This document shows positions 56,284 to 64,000 of a stretch of DNA of 64,000 nucleotides, piece after piece. Source of the DNA: G965116155 sp965116155 (GTDB lineage Bacteria > Bdellovibrionota > Bdellovibrionia > Bdellovibrionales > UBA1609); the NCBI GenBank assembly GCA_965116155.1, contig OZ220488.1, forward strand, positions 682,001-746,000, given 5' to 3'. Position numbers and translations under genes: made by a program. Positions within the stretch are counted from its first letter, which is position 1. Every line of letters begins with the position of its first letter. The notes beneath the pieces were generated by a model. The model did not search any database, was not told where the DNA came from, and worked only from the letters and a program-made list of their open reading frames with translations.

Positions 56284-57909
56284 TTAGGCCTTTTTACTAA
56301 GCGGAATCGCAGACATGCGCAGGTCTTTTTCGTGCTCTTTTAATAGTGCGTTTAAACGGCGCTCAATCAAGCGCTCGGCTAGCTCGGGCACCACCTTCCA
56401 TACTACCTCTTCAATGGCTTTTTGCGCCTGCTGCTCGATAATCTTTTGCGCCTCAGGCCCTCCTGCTACCGCCGCCGCCATGCCCATTTGCTTTTGCAGC
56501 CCCTCGTCCATGCTACCGCCAATGGCAGCAAATTCTTTCTCCTCGGCCGTTTCGTTTGGCGCTGCGTTTGATGTCTCACTTGGCGCCTCAGGAGGAGCGC
56601 TATTTTCTACAGGCTCTTGCAAATTAAAGTCGTCCAAGCTCTTAGGCTCCCAACCCGAGTCATCTAAAGAGCGCTCCTCTTGCTCCGCTTTTGCCAGCGC
56701 TTGCTCCAAATCCGCATCACTCAGACTTGCACTGTCAGGAGGCAAAAAATCCTCCTCTTCACCCGCAAATTCATCCGCCAAGGCCTCCTCATCCTCAGGA
56801 GGCCTTACAGAAAGCTCATCAAACTCCTCCTCCGGCTGCTGATCTGGCGGCTGCTGCTCCGCAGGCTCGGCCTCAGCTTCAGCCACAAGCTCCGCCTCCT
56901 CTGAGGCATTCGAAGGAGGCATAGGGGATGCGTTGGGCTCTGCTGCAGGAGGTTCTGGCCATTCTGCTGCCTCTGAGGCAGCCCCTGCCCCTGAAACAGC
57001 ATCCGGCGGCTCTGACTCTGGCGCAGCCTCCACAACATTTGCACTATTGGTAGGCCCTGCCACTGTGGATGCCTGCTGCACCTCATCCACAGGCTCCGGC
57101 TCTAGCCTTAGCGAACTAGCACTCGCCACGCTTTGAGAGGGCGGATCTGGTGCAGGCTCTTGTACGGGCCCCTCGGCGGATTGCGGCGGCACTGCAGGCC
57201 GTGGTTGGGGCTGCTGTTGAGATTGGGGCCCTGCAGAGGCGGGCTCTGATACAGACGGCGGCGCAACTGCTGATGTGGGAGCAGACTGAGGCTGGGATTG
57301 CTGAGGTTGAGCCTCGTCCCATTGGCTGTGGCCTGCGGCCTCTGGTGCTCCGCCCCAAATGCTCAAATCCTCCGCACCCTCTGGCGCAGGATCTTCCCCC
57401 ATGCTTTGGGCTATGCTCTCTTGGGGGCTATCTGGTGAGGGGGAAGGAGTGTTGTCCTCTACACCAAAAAAGCTCTCTGAGACCTCTAAAGGCTCTTTGG
57501 GTGCTGCTTGGTTTTTTGTCGAATCTTGCAAGGGCCCCACCCATTTGCTTAGTTCTTTTGTATCTAAGGGTTTGGGCAAAAAACCCTTAGCCCCGGCGCG
57601 TACAAACAAAGCCCTTTGGTCTTCGCCAAAGGCCACAAACTCGCTGTACGTGATCACGATAGGCACTTTGCCAAAGCCCGCATCGTGCCACTCACGCATA
57701 AAGGCCCTTGCGCCCTGCTCCAGGTTCTCCTGGCGCGGAAACAGCAAGGCGTCCACAAAAGCCACACTCGGCCAGCGCTCCTTTGCTGCCAGCAGTAGCT
57801 CATCCAGTGTGGCCACCACGAAGCACTCAAAGCCGCGGCCCAAAGCTTGCTGAAAGCTCCGCCCAATATCGGGAGCTTTGTCCCCCACCAACACACAAGC
57901 CACCGCCAT
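56284..57909 (-). CDS. Receiver-domain protein with Pro/Glu-rich linker (RomR/FrzS-like layout)
   Basis: From ATG 57909 about 541 residues. Residues 1-115 are a response-regulator receiver: VACVLVGDKAPDIG, phosphorylatable-position Asp in VAFVDALLF, VPIVITYSE and the conserved lysine in GAKGFLPKPLDTKEL. Residues about 120-440 are a low-complexity linker of Pro, Gln, Ser, Ala and Glu. The last ~90 residues form a conserved tail (GPEAQKIIEQQAQKAIEEVVWKVVPELAERLIERRLNALL). Same layout as RomR and other delta-proteobacterial polarity regulators; tails with 'W-x-V-P-x-LAE' are common there. Likely a cell-pole or cytoskeletal signalling protein. The frame extends to 57981 but the receiver begins right at ATG 57909. 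Confidence 0.7.
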   Translation of the reverse strand: MAVACVLVGDKAPDIGRSFQQALGRGFECFVVATLDELLLAAKERWPSVAFVDALLFPRQENLEQGARAFMREWHDAGFGKVPIVITYSEFVAFGEDQRALFVRAGAKGFLPKPLDTKELSKWVGPLQDSTKNQAAPKEPLEVSESFFGVEDNTPSPSPDSPQESIAQSMGEDPAPEGAEDLSIWGGAPEAAGHSQWDEAQPQQSQPQSAPTSAVAPPSVSEPASAGPQSQQQPQPRPAVPPQSAEGPVQEPAPDPPSQSVASASSLRLEPEPVDEVQQASTVAGPTNSANVVEAAPESEPPDAVSGAGAASEAAEWPEPPAAEPNASPMPPSNASEEAELVAEAEAEPAEQQPPDQQPEEEFDELSVRPPEDEEALADEFAGEEEDFLPPDSASLSDADLEQALAKAEQEERSLDDSGWEPKSLDDFNLQEPVENSAPPEAPSETSNAAPNETAEEKEFAAIGGSMDEGLQKQMGMAAAVAGGPEAQKIIEQQAQKAIEEVVWKVVPELAERLIERRLNALLKEHEKDLRMSAIPLSKKA

Positions 57910-57917
57910 AAAACCAG

Positions 57918-57946
57918 TTGACAACACTTTGTACTGATTTTGCAAG
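57918..57946 (+). promoter_or_regulatory. Candidate promoter of the def-fmt-rpe operon
   Basis: Perfect TTGACA at 57918-57923, 17 bases, then TGCAAG (57941-57946), a weak -10. It lies in the short divergent gap between the receiver gene and def. Confidence 0.35.
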
Positions 57947-57984
57947 ACGTGCACTCCAGGCACAAATATGTTAGTCCTCATAGG

Positions 57985-58590
57985 GTGGAAGATGAGACGC
58001 TAGAAGTACTGCTTTATCCGCATGAAAAATTGCGCGCCGTATCTCTACCCGTGCCCGCGGTTACGCCAGCGCTGCAGCGCTTTGCCGCGCAGATGCTTAA
58101 AACCATGTACCACTACAACGGCATTGGCCTTAGTGCCCCGCAGGTGGGCCAGAATATACGCTATTTTTGCACCGACACCCGCGTGCCAGAGCACAATGCG
58201 CGCTACGACATTGAAGACCAAAGCCCCTTAGAGCGCAAGGTGCCACAACCGCTGCACATTTTTAACCCCGTCATTTTGAATCGCTCTAAAAAACAAAGCT
58301 TCCGCGAAGGCTGCTTGAGCATACCGGGGTATTTGGGAGAAATAACCCGCCCTGCCCACATAGAGGTAAAGGGGCTAGACTTAAACGGCAACACCATACA
58401 GTTTGAAACCGACGGCCTGCTTGCGGTCTGTATACAGCACGAGCTAGACCATCTGGACGGGGTGCTGTTTTTAGATCACCTGCCTCAAGCAGAGGCCCAA
58501 CATATCAAGCACCAGATCCAAACCCAAGGCTACCCCCAACAGGCACACGAGCCGCCAGAAACCCCGGCAAAAGCTCCAGCAGAAACCTAG
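57985..58590 (+). CDS. def: Peptide deformylase
   Basis: Removes the formyl group from new proteins. The metal-binding motifs are complete: GIGLSAPQVG (motif 1, GxGLxAxQxG), REGCLSIPGYLG (motif 2, with the metal Cys) and CIQHELDHLDGVLF (motif 3, HExxH). About 201 residues from GTG 57985, which places VEDETLEVLLYPHEKLR at the usual N-terminus; a TTG at 57940 is possible but overlaps the divergent gene. The C-terminal tail (HEPPETPAKAPAET) is an unusual extension rich in Pro and Ala. Followed by fmt, the enzyme adding the formyl group. Confidence 0.95.
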   Translation: MEDETLEVLLYPHEKLRAVSLPVPAVTPALQRFAAQMLKTMYHYNGIGLSAPQVGQNIRYFCTDTRVPEHNARYDIEDQSPLERKVPQPLHIFNPVILNRSKKQSFREGCLSIPGYLGEITRPAHIEVKGLDLNGNTIQFETDGLLAVCIQHELDHLDGVLFLDHLPQAEAQHIKHQIQTQGYPQQAHEPPETPAKAPAET

Positions 58591-58598
58591 CCCCCGCC

Positions 58599-59576
58599 AT
58601 GGCTGCGACACTTGCGACACCCATTAAGATCCTGTTTTTAGGCTCGCCGCTTGTAGCACTAAATAGCCTCATGCGCTTGCAGCAGTCTGCCTTATACCAA
58701 GTGGAGGGGGTGGTGTGCTCGGCAGCGCCTGGCACCGAGGTGCGACAATACTGCCGCACCCAGCCCATTAAATTGTACGAGCCCTGCGTGCTAAAAAATC
58801 TTACAAAACTCCCTAAAGCAGACGGAGCCATTGTTGTGGCCTTTGGCCACCTGCTGCGGCAAGAAGTGCTGGATTTTTTTAACAACAAAATCCTCAACGT
58901 GCATTTTAGTTTATTGCCGTGCCTTAGGGGAGCCGCGCCCGTTGAGCGCGCCTTGATGCAAGGGCTTTTGCAAACGGGAGTCAGTCTGCAGCAACTGCAA
59001 CTTCAGCTCGATAGTGGGCCTGTAATAGGCAGCAAGGCACTTGCGCTAACAAAAAACACTACAGCTAAGGAGGTTTTTACAAAGCTCACCCAAATGGGAA
59101 CGGAGCTTTTATTAGACGAAGGAGTGCGTTTTTTTCGTGGCAAACTCTTGGGAAAAAAACAAAACCACGCCCAGGCCACCTATGCACCTAAAATACAAAA
59201 ACACGAGCACCAAATACACTGGCACAAACCCGCTAGCACCATACACAACCAAGTGCGCGCCCTCACGGCACGCGGGGGTGCGTTTTTTATACACAAAAAC
59301 AAAAGGTTTAAAGTTTTTGCGACTCTGCCCAGTAAGATGCCCAGCGAGGCATCTAACGAGGTATCTGGCGCCTATCCACAAACACCAGGCCAAGTATTAG
59401 AGTCTAAGGCGCAGCTGGTTGTAGCATGTGCCAAGAACACAAAAATCCAGATTCTAAAAATACAAAAAGAAGGCAAAAAAGCCTTAACCGCTAAAGAGTT
59501 TTTAAAAGCCAGCCCCTTTGCCAAGGGCGAAAGCTTAAAAGGAGACAGCTTAGCAAAAGAAGGCTGTTTAGCATGA
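58599..59576 (+). CDS. fmt: Methionyl-tRNA formyltransferase
   Basis: Formylates initiator Met-tRNA, using 10-formyl-tetrahydrofolate; 325 residues. The catalytic stretch LNVHFSLLPCLRGAAPVERALMQG carries the family Asn and His; the next motif reads LDSGPVIG where Asp is the third catalytic residue (usually DTG). N-terminal Rossmann start IKILFLGSPLVAL. C-terminal domain has AKNTKIQILKIQKEGKKALTAKEFL for tRNA contact. It lies eight bases after def, the classical def-fmt pair. The 3' end overlaps the rpe ATG by four bases. Confidence 0.94.
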   Translation: MAATLATPIKILFLGSPLVALNSLMRLQQSALYQVEGVVCSAAPGTEVRQYCRTQPIKLYEPCVLKNLTKLPKADGAIVVAFGHLLRQEVLDFFNNKILNVHFSLLPCLRGAAPVERALMQGLLQTGVSLQQLQLQLDSGPVIGSKALALTKNTTAKEVFTKLTQMGTELLLDEGVRFFRGKLLGKKQNHAQATYAPKIQKHEHQIHWHKPASTIHNQVRALTARGGAFFIHKNKRFKVFATLPSKMPSEASNEVSGAYPQTPGQVLESKAQLVVACAKNTKIQILKIQKEGKKALTAKEFLKASPFAKGESLKGDSLAKEGCLA

Positions 59577-60247
59577 GACACATTATTGCCCCAAGCTTAC
59601 TAAGCGCCAACTTTGCCTGCCTTGCAAAAGAGCTTAAAGAGCTTAAAAAAAGCGGCACGCAGTGGGTGCACTTTGATGTTATGGACGCCCATTTTGTGCC
59701 AAACTTAAGCATGGGGCCTTTAGTGCTTAAAAGCCTTAGCGCACTAGGGATGGAGTTTATATTCGACACCCATCTTATGGTAAAGGAGCCTGAAAAACTT
59801 TTAGAAAGTTTTATTAACGCGGGAGCTTCACGCATTAGCGTGCATGTGGAGGCGCAAGTCGATGTGCCGTATGTAAAAAATTTCTTATCTAAGCACAACG
59901 TGCCTCTGGGTTTAGCAGTAAAACCCCAAACCCCAATTGAGCAGGTTTTTCCCCTGGCCGAACACATAGACCTTGTGCTTATTATGACTGTCGAACCTGG
60001 GCGTGGGGGGCAGGATTTTTTGCACAACCAAACAAACAAAATTACAAAGTTGCGCAAGTATGTAACAGAGCAAAACTTAAACTTGGTCATACAAGTAGAC
60101 GGTGGTATTAAACCCGCAACAGCCCCTTTGTGCAAAGAAGCCGATGTGTTGGTTGCGGGGAGTTTTATTTTTTCTAACCCCACCCAATCGCCCAAGGGTG
60201 TCTATTACGAGGCCATACAAAGCCTTAGCAAGGCATTAAGTTACTAG
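59573..60247 (+). CDS. rpe: Ribulose-phosphate 3-epimerase
   Basis: TIM-barrel enzyme of the pentose phosphate pathway that interconverts ribulose 5-phosphate and xylulose 5-phosphate; 224 residues. Features: APSLLSANF at the N-terminus, WVHFDVMDAHFVPNLSMGP (metal ligands His, Asp), DTHLMVKEPEKL, IMTVEPGRGGQDF and IQVDGGIKPATAPLCKEADVLVAGSFIF (phosphate-binding end). ATG overlaps the fmt stop (ATGA). In the fmt operon it may be co-translated. Confidence 0.94.
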   Translation: MRHIIAPSLLSANFACLAKELKELKKSGTQWVHFDVMDAHFVPNLSMGPLVLKSLSALGMEFIFDTHLMVKEPEKLLESFINAGASRISVHVEAQVDVPYVKNFLSKHNVPLGLAVKPQTPIEQVFPLAEHIDLVLIMTVEPGRGGQDFLHNQTNKITKLRKYVTEQNLNLVIQVDGGIKPATAPLCKEADVLVAGSFIFSNPTQSPKGVYYEAIQSLSKALSY

Positions 60248-60262
60248 GAGAAACACACCACC

Positions 60263-61810
60263 GTGGGAGAACGCATTGTTTTTGTTGACGGGCACTCCCT
60301 AAGCCTAGGGCAGGTGTACCAAGTGGCCTCCTACGGCTACGTAGCGGCGATCGATACGGCCGCTATTTCGTCCATGCAAGAGTCTCGCAACATGCTGCTA
60401 AAAAAAATGTCTCACGGCACTGCCATGCCAGGCATTAACACCAGCCAAGGCAAGCCGGAGCCTTTGTCTAAGCCCGATATTTTGCGCCTGCAAAAAAATC
60501 TAGTCCGCTCCCACTGCTGCGGCATAGGAGAGCCTTTAAATCGAAGCGCCGTACGCGCCACTATGATCTTAAAAGCCAACGCTCTTTGCTCGGGACTGTC
60601 TGGTGCGCGTATTGAAGTTATGGAAAAACTGATAGAGTTTTTAAACGGCAATATCTACCCCTTTATTCCCTCCCGAGGCAGCCTGGGTGTTGCAGGAGAT
60701 GTTGTCCCGTTGGCTCACTTAGCCCTATGCCTTATGGGCGAGGGGAGGGTATTTTATCGCCACGATTGGCACGCAACAGCCAATGTACTGGCTCACAAAA
60801 ACATCACCCCCCTAGAGCTTGAAGCCAAAGAGGCACAGGCTCTTATGAGCGGCTGCCAAGCCATGGCAGGCTCTGGCACCATCAGCTTGTGCACCCTGAT
60901 AGAAAACTCTAAGCTACTTGATGGAGCTGCTGCCATGTCTACAGAAGCCATGCAGGCGTCTCGGCGCAACTTTGATCCCCTTGCGGCTCAGTACCGCCCG
61001 CACCCAGGGCATAAAGAAACCTGCGAAAACATGCTCCGCATTATGGGCAAGAGCTCTCCCTTAGGCGACAGCCACAAGCACTGCGACAAAACCCAAGACC
61101 CCTACTGTGTGCGCTGCGTGCCCAGTGTGCATGGCGTGTTTAAAAATGTTATCACCCAGTGCATTCATAGCCTGCAAACAGAAGCCAACTCCTGCACCGA
61201 TAGCATGTTAGTGTTTGCAGAGCGAGACCTTGTGCTCCCTTGCAACAACTTCCACGGCAGCCCCATAACCCAAGCCCTGGATAGCCTTGCTATGGCACTG
61301 GTTAATGTTTGCTCTATGGCGGAGCGCCGTATAGCGCAACTGCTTGACCCCCAAACCACCGGATTGCCGGCTTTTTTAGCTCAGCCCAACGGCGTAGACT
61401 CTGGGCTCGCCCAAATACAGGCCACGGCTGCAAGTTTAGTGAGCGAAAACCAAGCCCTTGCATGCGCGACTTTTGCCGGCACAGCTCTAACCGAACAAGC
61501 CGACCACATTAGCCCCGGGCTGCAAGCAGCGCTTAAGCTTGAAAAAATATGCCAAAATTTTAAATGCATACTCGCCATAGAGCTGCTCTGCGCCCACCAA
61601 GCCCTGGGGTTTTTAAAACCCCTCAAGCCCGCAGCAGGAGTATTGGCTTTAGATAATTTTTTAGAAGACATCGCCCCCTGTGCCACAAAAGGCCGCGTAT
61701 TTGCAGAAGACATTCAGCTGGTTACAAAAATTATAGAAGACAACCACATGCTGCGCTGCCTAGAAGACACCACCGGCCCCTTAGAAGCCTACGCACCCCT
61801 TCCCTTATGA
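60263..61810 (+). CDS. HutH-family ammonia-lyase homologue without MIO residues
   Basis: A 515-residue protein with the full histidine/aromatic ammonia-lyase fold. Conserved signatures: LQKNLVRSHCCGIGEPLNR, ESARG-like ANALCSGLSGARIEVMEKLIEFLNGNIYPFIPSRGS, DPYCVRCVPSVHGVF (with the Tyr of HAL Tyr280) and NNFHGSPIT. The cofactor tripeptide Ala-Ser-Gly, which cyclises to MIO in active lyases, is Val143-Ala144-Gly145 here (GSLGVAGDVVPLAH, bases 60689-60697), and the catalytic tyrosine of YGINTGFG is Pro (MPGINTSQG). Standard lyase chemistry is thus unlikely. It follows rpe by 15 bases with AGGAG 8 bases before its GTG start, and its end overlaps the convergent topA by six. Confidence 0.85.
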   Translation: MGERIVFVDGHSLSLGQVYQVASYGYVAAIDTAAISSMQESRNMLLKKMSHGTAMPGINTSQGKPEPLSKPDILRLQKNLVRSHCCGIGEPLNRSAVRATMILKANALCSGLSGARIEVMEKLIEFLNGNIYPFIPSRGSLGVAGDVVPLAHLALCLMGEGRVFYRHDWHATANVLAHKNITPLELEAKEAQALMSGCQAMAGSGTISLCTLIENSKLLDGAAAMSTEAMQASRRNFDPLAAQYRPHPGHKETCENMLRIMGKSSPLGDSHKHCDKTQDPYCVRCVPSVHGVFKNVITQCIHSLQTEANSCTDSMLVFAERDLVLPCNNFHGSPITQALDSLAMALVNVCSMAERRIAQLLDPQTTGLPAFLAQPNGVDSGLAQIQATAASLVSENQALACATFAGTALTEQADHISPGLQAALKLEKICQNFKCILAIELLCAHQALGFLKPLKPAAGVLALDNFLEDIAPCATKGRVFAEDIQLVTKIIEDNHMLRCLEDTTGPLEAYAPLPL

Positions 61811-64000
61811 TTTAGTTTTTAGCAACTCGAGAGCCTCTTTGAGAGTAACAGACTCTGGATCTTTGCCCTTTGGCAGGCTCACGTTTTTGCGCCCCCGGTT
61901 GATGTACAAACCAAAACGCCCATCGTAAATACAGACCTTTTGCTTGTTAGACAGGCCTAGATCTTTAATCAACTTGCGCCCCACGCGGCCCCGCGTAGCT
62001 TTAGGTTGGCTCATAAGCTCCAACGCCAACTTGAGGTCTACATCCAGTACCTCTACATCCTTAGGCACTGAGCGGTACTCTCCTGCCCGCTCCACATAAG
62101 GGCCAAAACGCCCTATGCCCACCTTTACTGCTTGCTTGGTTTGGGGGCATTGGCCCAGGTCCTTGGGCAGTTCCAATAAAGCCAAGGCTTTGTCTAAGCT
62201 TACGTTCTCTAAAGCCCAGCCCGCAGGTAACGACACCCTTTTGGGCTTATGCCCCTCGGCTGCATCGCCCAGTTGCACATAAGGTCCATAAGGACCATTT
62301 AAAGCATACACCCGCTCTTTAGTGTGTGGGCACTCACCCAAAGCATCCACACCGGCTAGCTTTTGGTCAATTAGCTTGTGAGCATCCTGGGGCTGCATAT
62401 CCGCAGGGGCCTGATTAAACTGCAGGCTTGCGCACTCCACTCCCTCGCCCGCTGCAGCCTTGCGGCACACATAAGCCCCATAGCGCCCCACTCTAAAATC
62501 CAAACCCTCAAAACCACTCAGGCTTATGCTGCGTGATTTGTCAGGCTCTACGCTTTTTTCCTTAGACTCCACCTGAGCCAGCAGGCCTTTTTTGCCTTTA
62601 TAGATTTGCGTTAAATACTGCACCCAATCCAGCTCGCCACGGGCGATTTGGTCTAAGCTTTCTTCCATGCCCGAAGTAAAATCCAAATCCACATAGTCCG
62701 AAAAATGCTGCGCCAAAAGCCGGTGCACCACCAAGGCCGTAAAACTAGGCACCAACTGGTTGGCATTTTTATGCACATAACCCCGGTCTTGAATGGTAGA
62801 AATAATAGAAGCATAAGTCGAAGGCCGCCCCACGCCGGCCTGCTCTAGGCTCTGCACTAAAGAAGCCTCGGTTAAACGCGCCGGAGGCTGCGATACGTGC
62901 TCCTTAGCCTCAAAAGAGCGCATCTTAAGCGTGTCGCCCTTAGTAAGCTGCGGCAAAAGGGCCTCTTTGTCGCTTAAAAAGTCATCCCCATAAAGCCTAA
63001 AAAAACCATCAAACACCACCCTTTGCCCCCGCAGCACAAATACCGCATCATTCTTGGCTACATGGAACTGCACACTGGAAAGCTCCAGCTTGGCGTCTGG
63101 CATTTGCGAGGCCAAAGCCCGCTTCCAAATCAGGTCGTACAGCTTAAACTCCATTGCCTGCAGCCCTAGCTCTTGGGGCGATGCAAAGCTCTGCCCCGCA
63201 GGCCTTATGGCCTCATGCGCCTCCTGCGCCGCCTTGGCTTTTTTGGCCTTGTAATTGCGCGCCGCCGCGGGCACGTACTCTTTGCCAAAGCGTTTTTGCA
63301 CAAAAGCCCTCGCGGCCGATACCGCCTCTTGGGACATCTGCACCGAGTCCGTACGCATATAGGTGATATACCCCTGCTCGTACAGTTTTTGAGCCACTCG
63401 CATACACTCTTTAGCGCTTAAACCCAGTTTGCGATTAGCCTCTTGCTGCAAGCTAGACGTAATAAAAGGCGGCTTGGGCGAACGGCTTTGAGTGCGGCTG
63501 GTTAGATCATGCACCCGCCACTCGGGCTCTAAGTTTTTAGCAATGCTCTCAGCTTGGTCGATTTTAAGATGTAAAAACTGCCCGCGCTTATCCTTTAGCA
63601 GGCCCGACCCATCTGTAGCCAGCTCTGAGCCTTTGGCGATTTTTTGCCCCTTAAATTGCGTCATATGCGCTGTTAAGGGCGCGCCAGATTTTGCAGTTAC
63701 AAGCTCCGCTGCCAAACTAGCGTAGGGGGTTTTTACAAAACGCAACCTCTCGTGCTCACGCTCACAGACCAATCGCAAAGCTACAGACTGCACCCTGCCA
63801 GCTGAGAGGCCATAGGCGACCTTTTTCCACAAAAAAGGCGAAAGCGTAAAACCCACCAGACGATCCAAAATGCGCCGCGCCTCTTGGGCCGAAACCAAAT
63901 CGCGGTCGATACTGCGCGTATTGTGCAGGGCGTTTTTTATGGCTTGCGATGTGATCTCGTGAAACACCATGCGCTTAACCGGCACCTTGGGCTTGAGCAG
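61805..64000 (-). CDS. topA: DNA topoisomerase I, N-terminal part beyond window edge
   Basis: Relaxes negative supercoils. The frame runs to the right edge (the first visible residues are LLKPKVPVKRMVFHEITS), so the Toprim domain is outside. Within the window: SAQEARRILDRLVGFTLSPFLWKKV, GLSAGRVQSVALRLV, catalytic tyrosine in QGYITYMRTDSVQMS, EAHEAIRP and GVGRPSTYASIISTIQDRGYV. Four C-terminal modules follow (FRVGRYGAYVC, NGPYGPYVQLGD, IGRFGPYVERAG, DGRFGLYINRGRK) instead of zinc fingers, the type with GR(F/Y)GPYV repeats. Stop at 61805 overlaps the convergent lyase homologue. Confidence 0.96.
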   Translation of the reverse strand: MLKPKVPVKRMVFHEITSQAIKNALHNTRSIDRDLVSAQEARRILDRLVGFTLSPFLWKKVAYGLSAGRVQSVALRLVCEREHERLRFVKTPYASLAAELVTAKSGAPLTAHMTQFKGQKIAKGSELATDGSGLLKDKRGQFLHLKIDQAESIAKNLEPEWRVHDLTSRTQSRSPKPPFITSSLQQEANRKLGLSAKECMRVAQKLYEQGYITYMRTDSVQMSQEAVSAARAFVQKRFGKEYVPAAARNYKAKKAKAAQEAHEAIRPAGQSFASPQELGLQAMEFKLYDLIWKRALASQMPDAKLELSSVQFHVAKNDAVFVLRGQRVVFDGFFRLYGDDFLSDKEALLPQLTKGDTLKMRSFEAKEHVSQPPARLTEASLVQSLEQAGVGRPSTYASIISTIQDRGYVHKNANQLVPSFTALVVHRLLAQHFSDYVDLDFTSGMEESLDQIARGELDWVQYLTQIYKGKKGLLAQVESKEKSVEPDKSRSISLSGFEGLDFRVGRYGAYVCRKAAAGEGVECASLQFNQAPADMQPQDAHKLIDQKLAGVDALGECPHTKERVYALNGPYGPYVQLGDAAEGHKPKRVSLPAGWALENVSLDKALALLELPKDLGQCPQTKQAVKVGIGRFGPYVERAGEYRSVPKDVEVLDVDLKLALELMSQPKATRGRVGRKLIKDLGLSNKQKVCIYDGRFGLYINRGRKNVSLPKGKDPESVTLKEALELLKTKS

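Noticed and set aside
57940..57984. Upstream TTG start of def
   Set aside because: It would lie on the promoter and overlap the divergent gene's leader; the family N-terminus begins near GTG 57985.

Overview
The window is moderate-GC, gene-dense DNA from a Gram-negative bacterium: it has BamA and Skp for outer-membrane assembly, outer-membrane and lipoprotein genes, a type IV-type prepilin and a PilZ protein. The lineage cannot be fixed by eye. The best hints point to the delta-proteobacterial/Bdellovibrionota side: a CarD protein whose C-terminal half looks like the delta type, a response regulator with a receiver, a Pro/Glu-rich linker and a conserved C-terminal tail (RomR/FrzS-like layout), and several exported proteases (V8-like, subtilisin, M16). 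This placement is inference.

Layout. 1-8 kb: two small lipoproteins, then a tight minus-strand cluster (M16 peptidase, beta-barrel protein, lysC, lysA), a V8-like protease, a small coiled-coil protein and thyA. 8-14.6 kb: bamA, skp and a large homodimeric E1-type (AceE-like) dehydrogenase. 14.6-20.3 kb: an accessory island with an IS3-family insertion sequence, two secreted ankyrin-repeat genes lying as a roughly 1-kb inverted duplication, and an Rpn/YhgA-type PD-(D/E)XK nuclease between them. 20.3-30.1 kb: recG, then an operon of all seven membrane subunits of complex I (nuoAHJKLMN) without any hydrophilic subunit. 30-37.9 kb: mfd, a PilZ protein, a prepilin, nadE, ilvA. 36.7-44.6 kb: a compact operon gltX-cysS-uvrB-uvrC-ilvA with overlapping or abutting genes. 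44.7-50 kb: carD, a small membrane protein with an apparent 5' frameshift, a 23S rRNA gene not linked to 16S, and tRNA-Leu(CAA). 50.2-52.6 kb: acpP-fabF-exonuclease. 52.9-58 kb: a subtilisin, birA, the receiver protein. 58-64 kb: def-fmt-rpe and a histidine-ammonia-lyase homologue that lacks its cofactor-forming residues, meeting the 3' part of topA.

The most unusual feature is a dispersed family of 80-130 bp imperfect hairpins in almost every loose intergenic region. They share short boundary motifs, GCGTAAGC(AT) and TAGAGYGCTAG, while their long arms differ in sequence from copy to copy and still pair. The boundary motifs sit on the ends of genes: in several cases the stop codon itself is part of the element. 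This looks like an uncharacterised repeat system of the REP/RPE kind, possibly doubling as transcription terminators. The other points of most interest are the MIO-less ammonia-lyase homologue, the ankyrin locus with a pentanucleotide tract upstream (10 versus 8 copies) and exactly three repeat units' difference, the isolated 23S gene with its own processing stalk, a UvrC lacking its C-terminal helix-hairpin-helix domain, and a CarD protein with a histone-H1-like N-terminal tail.
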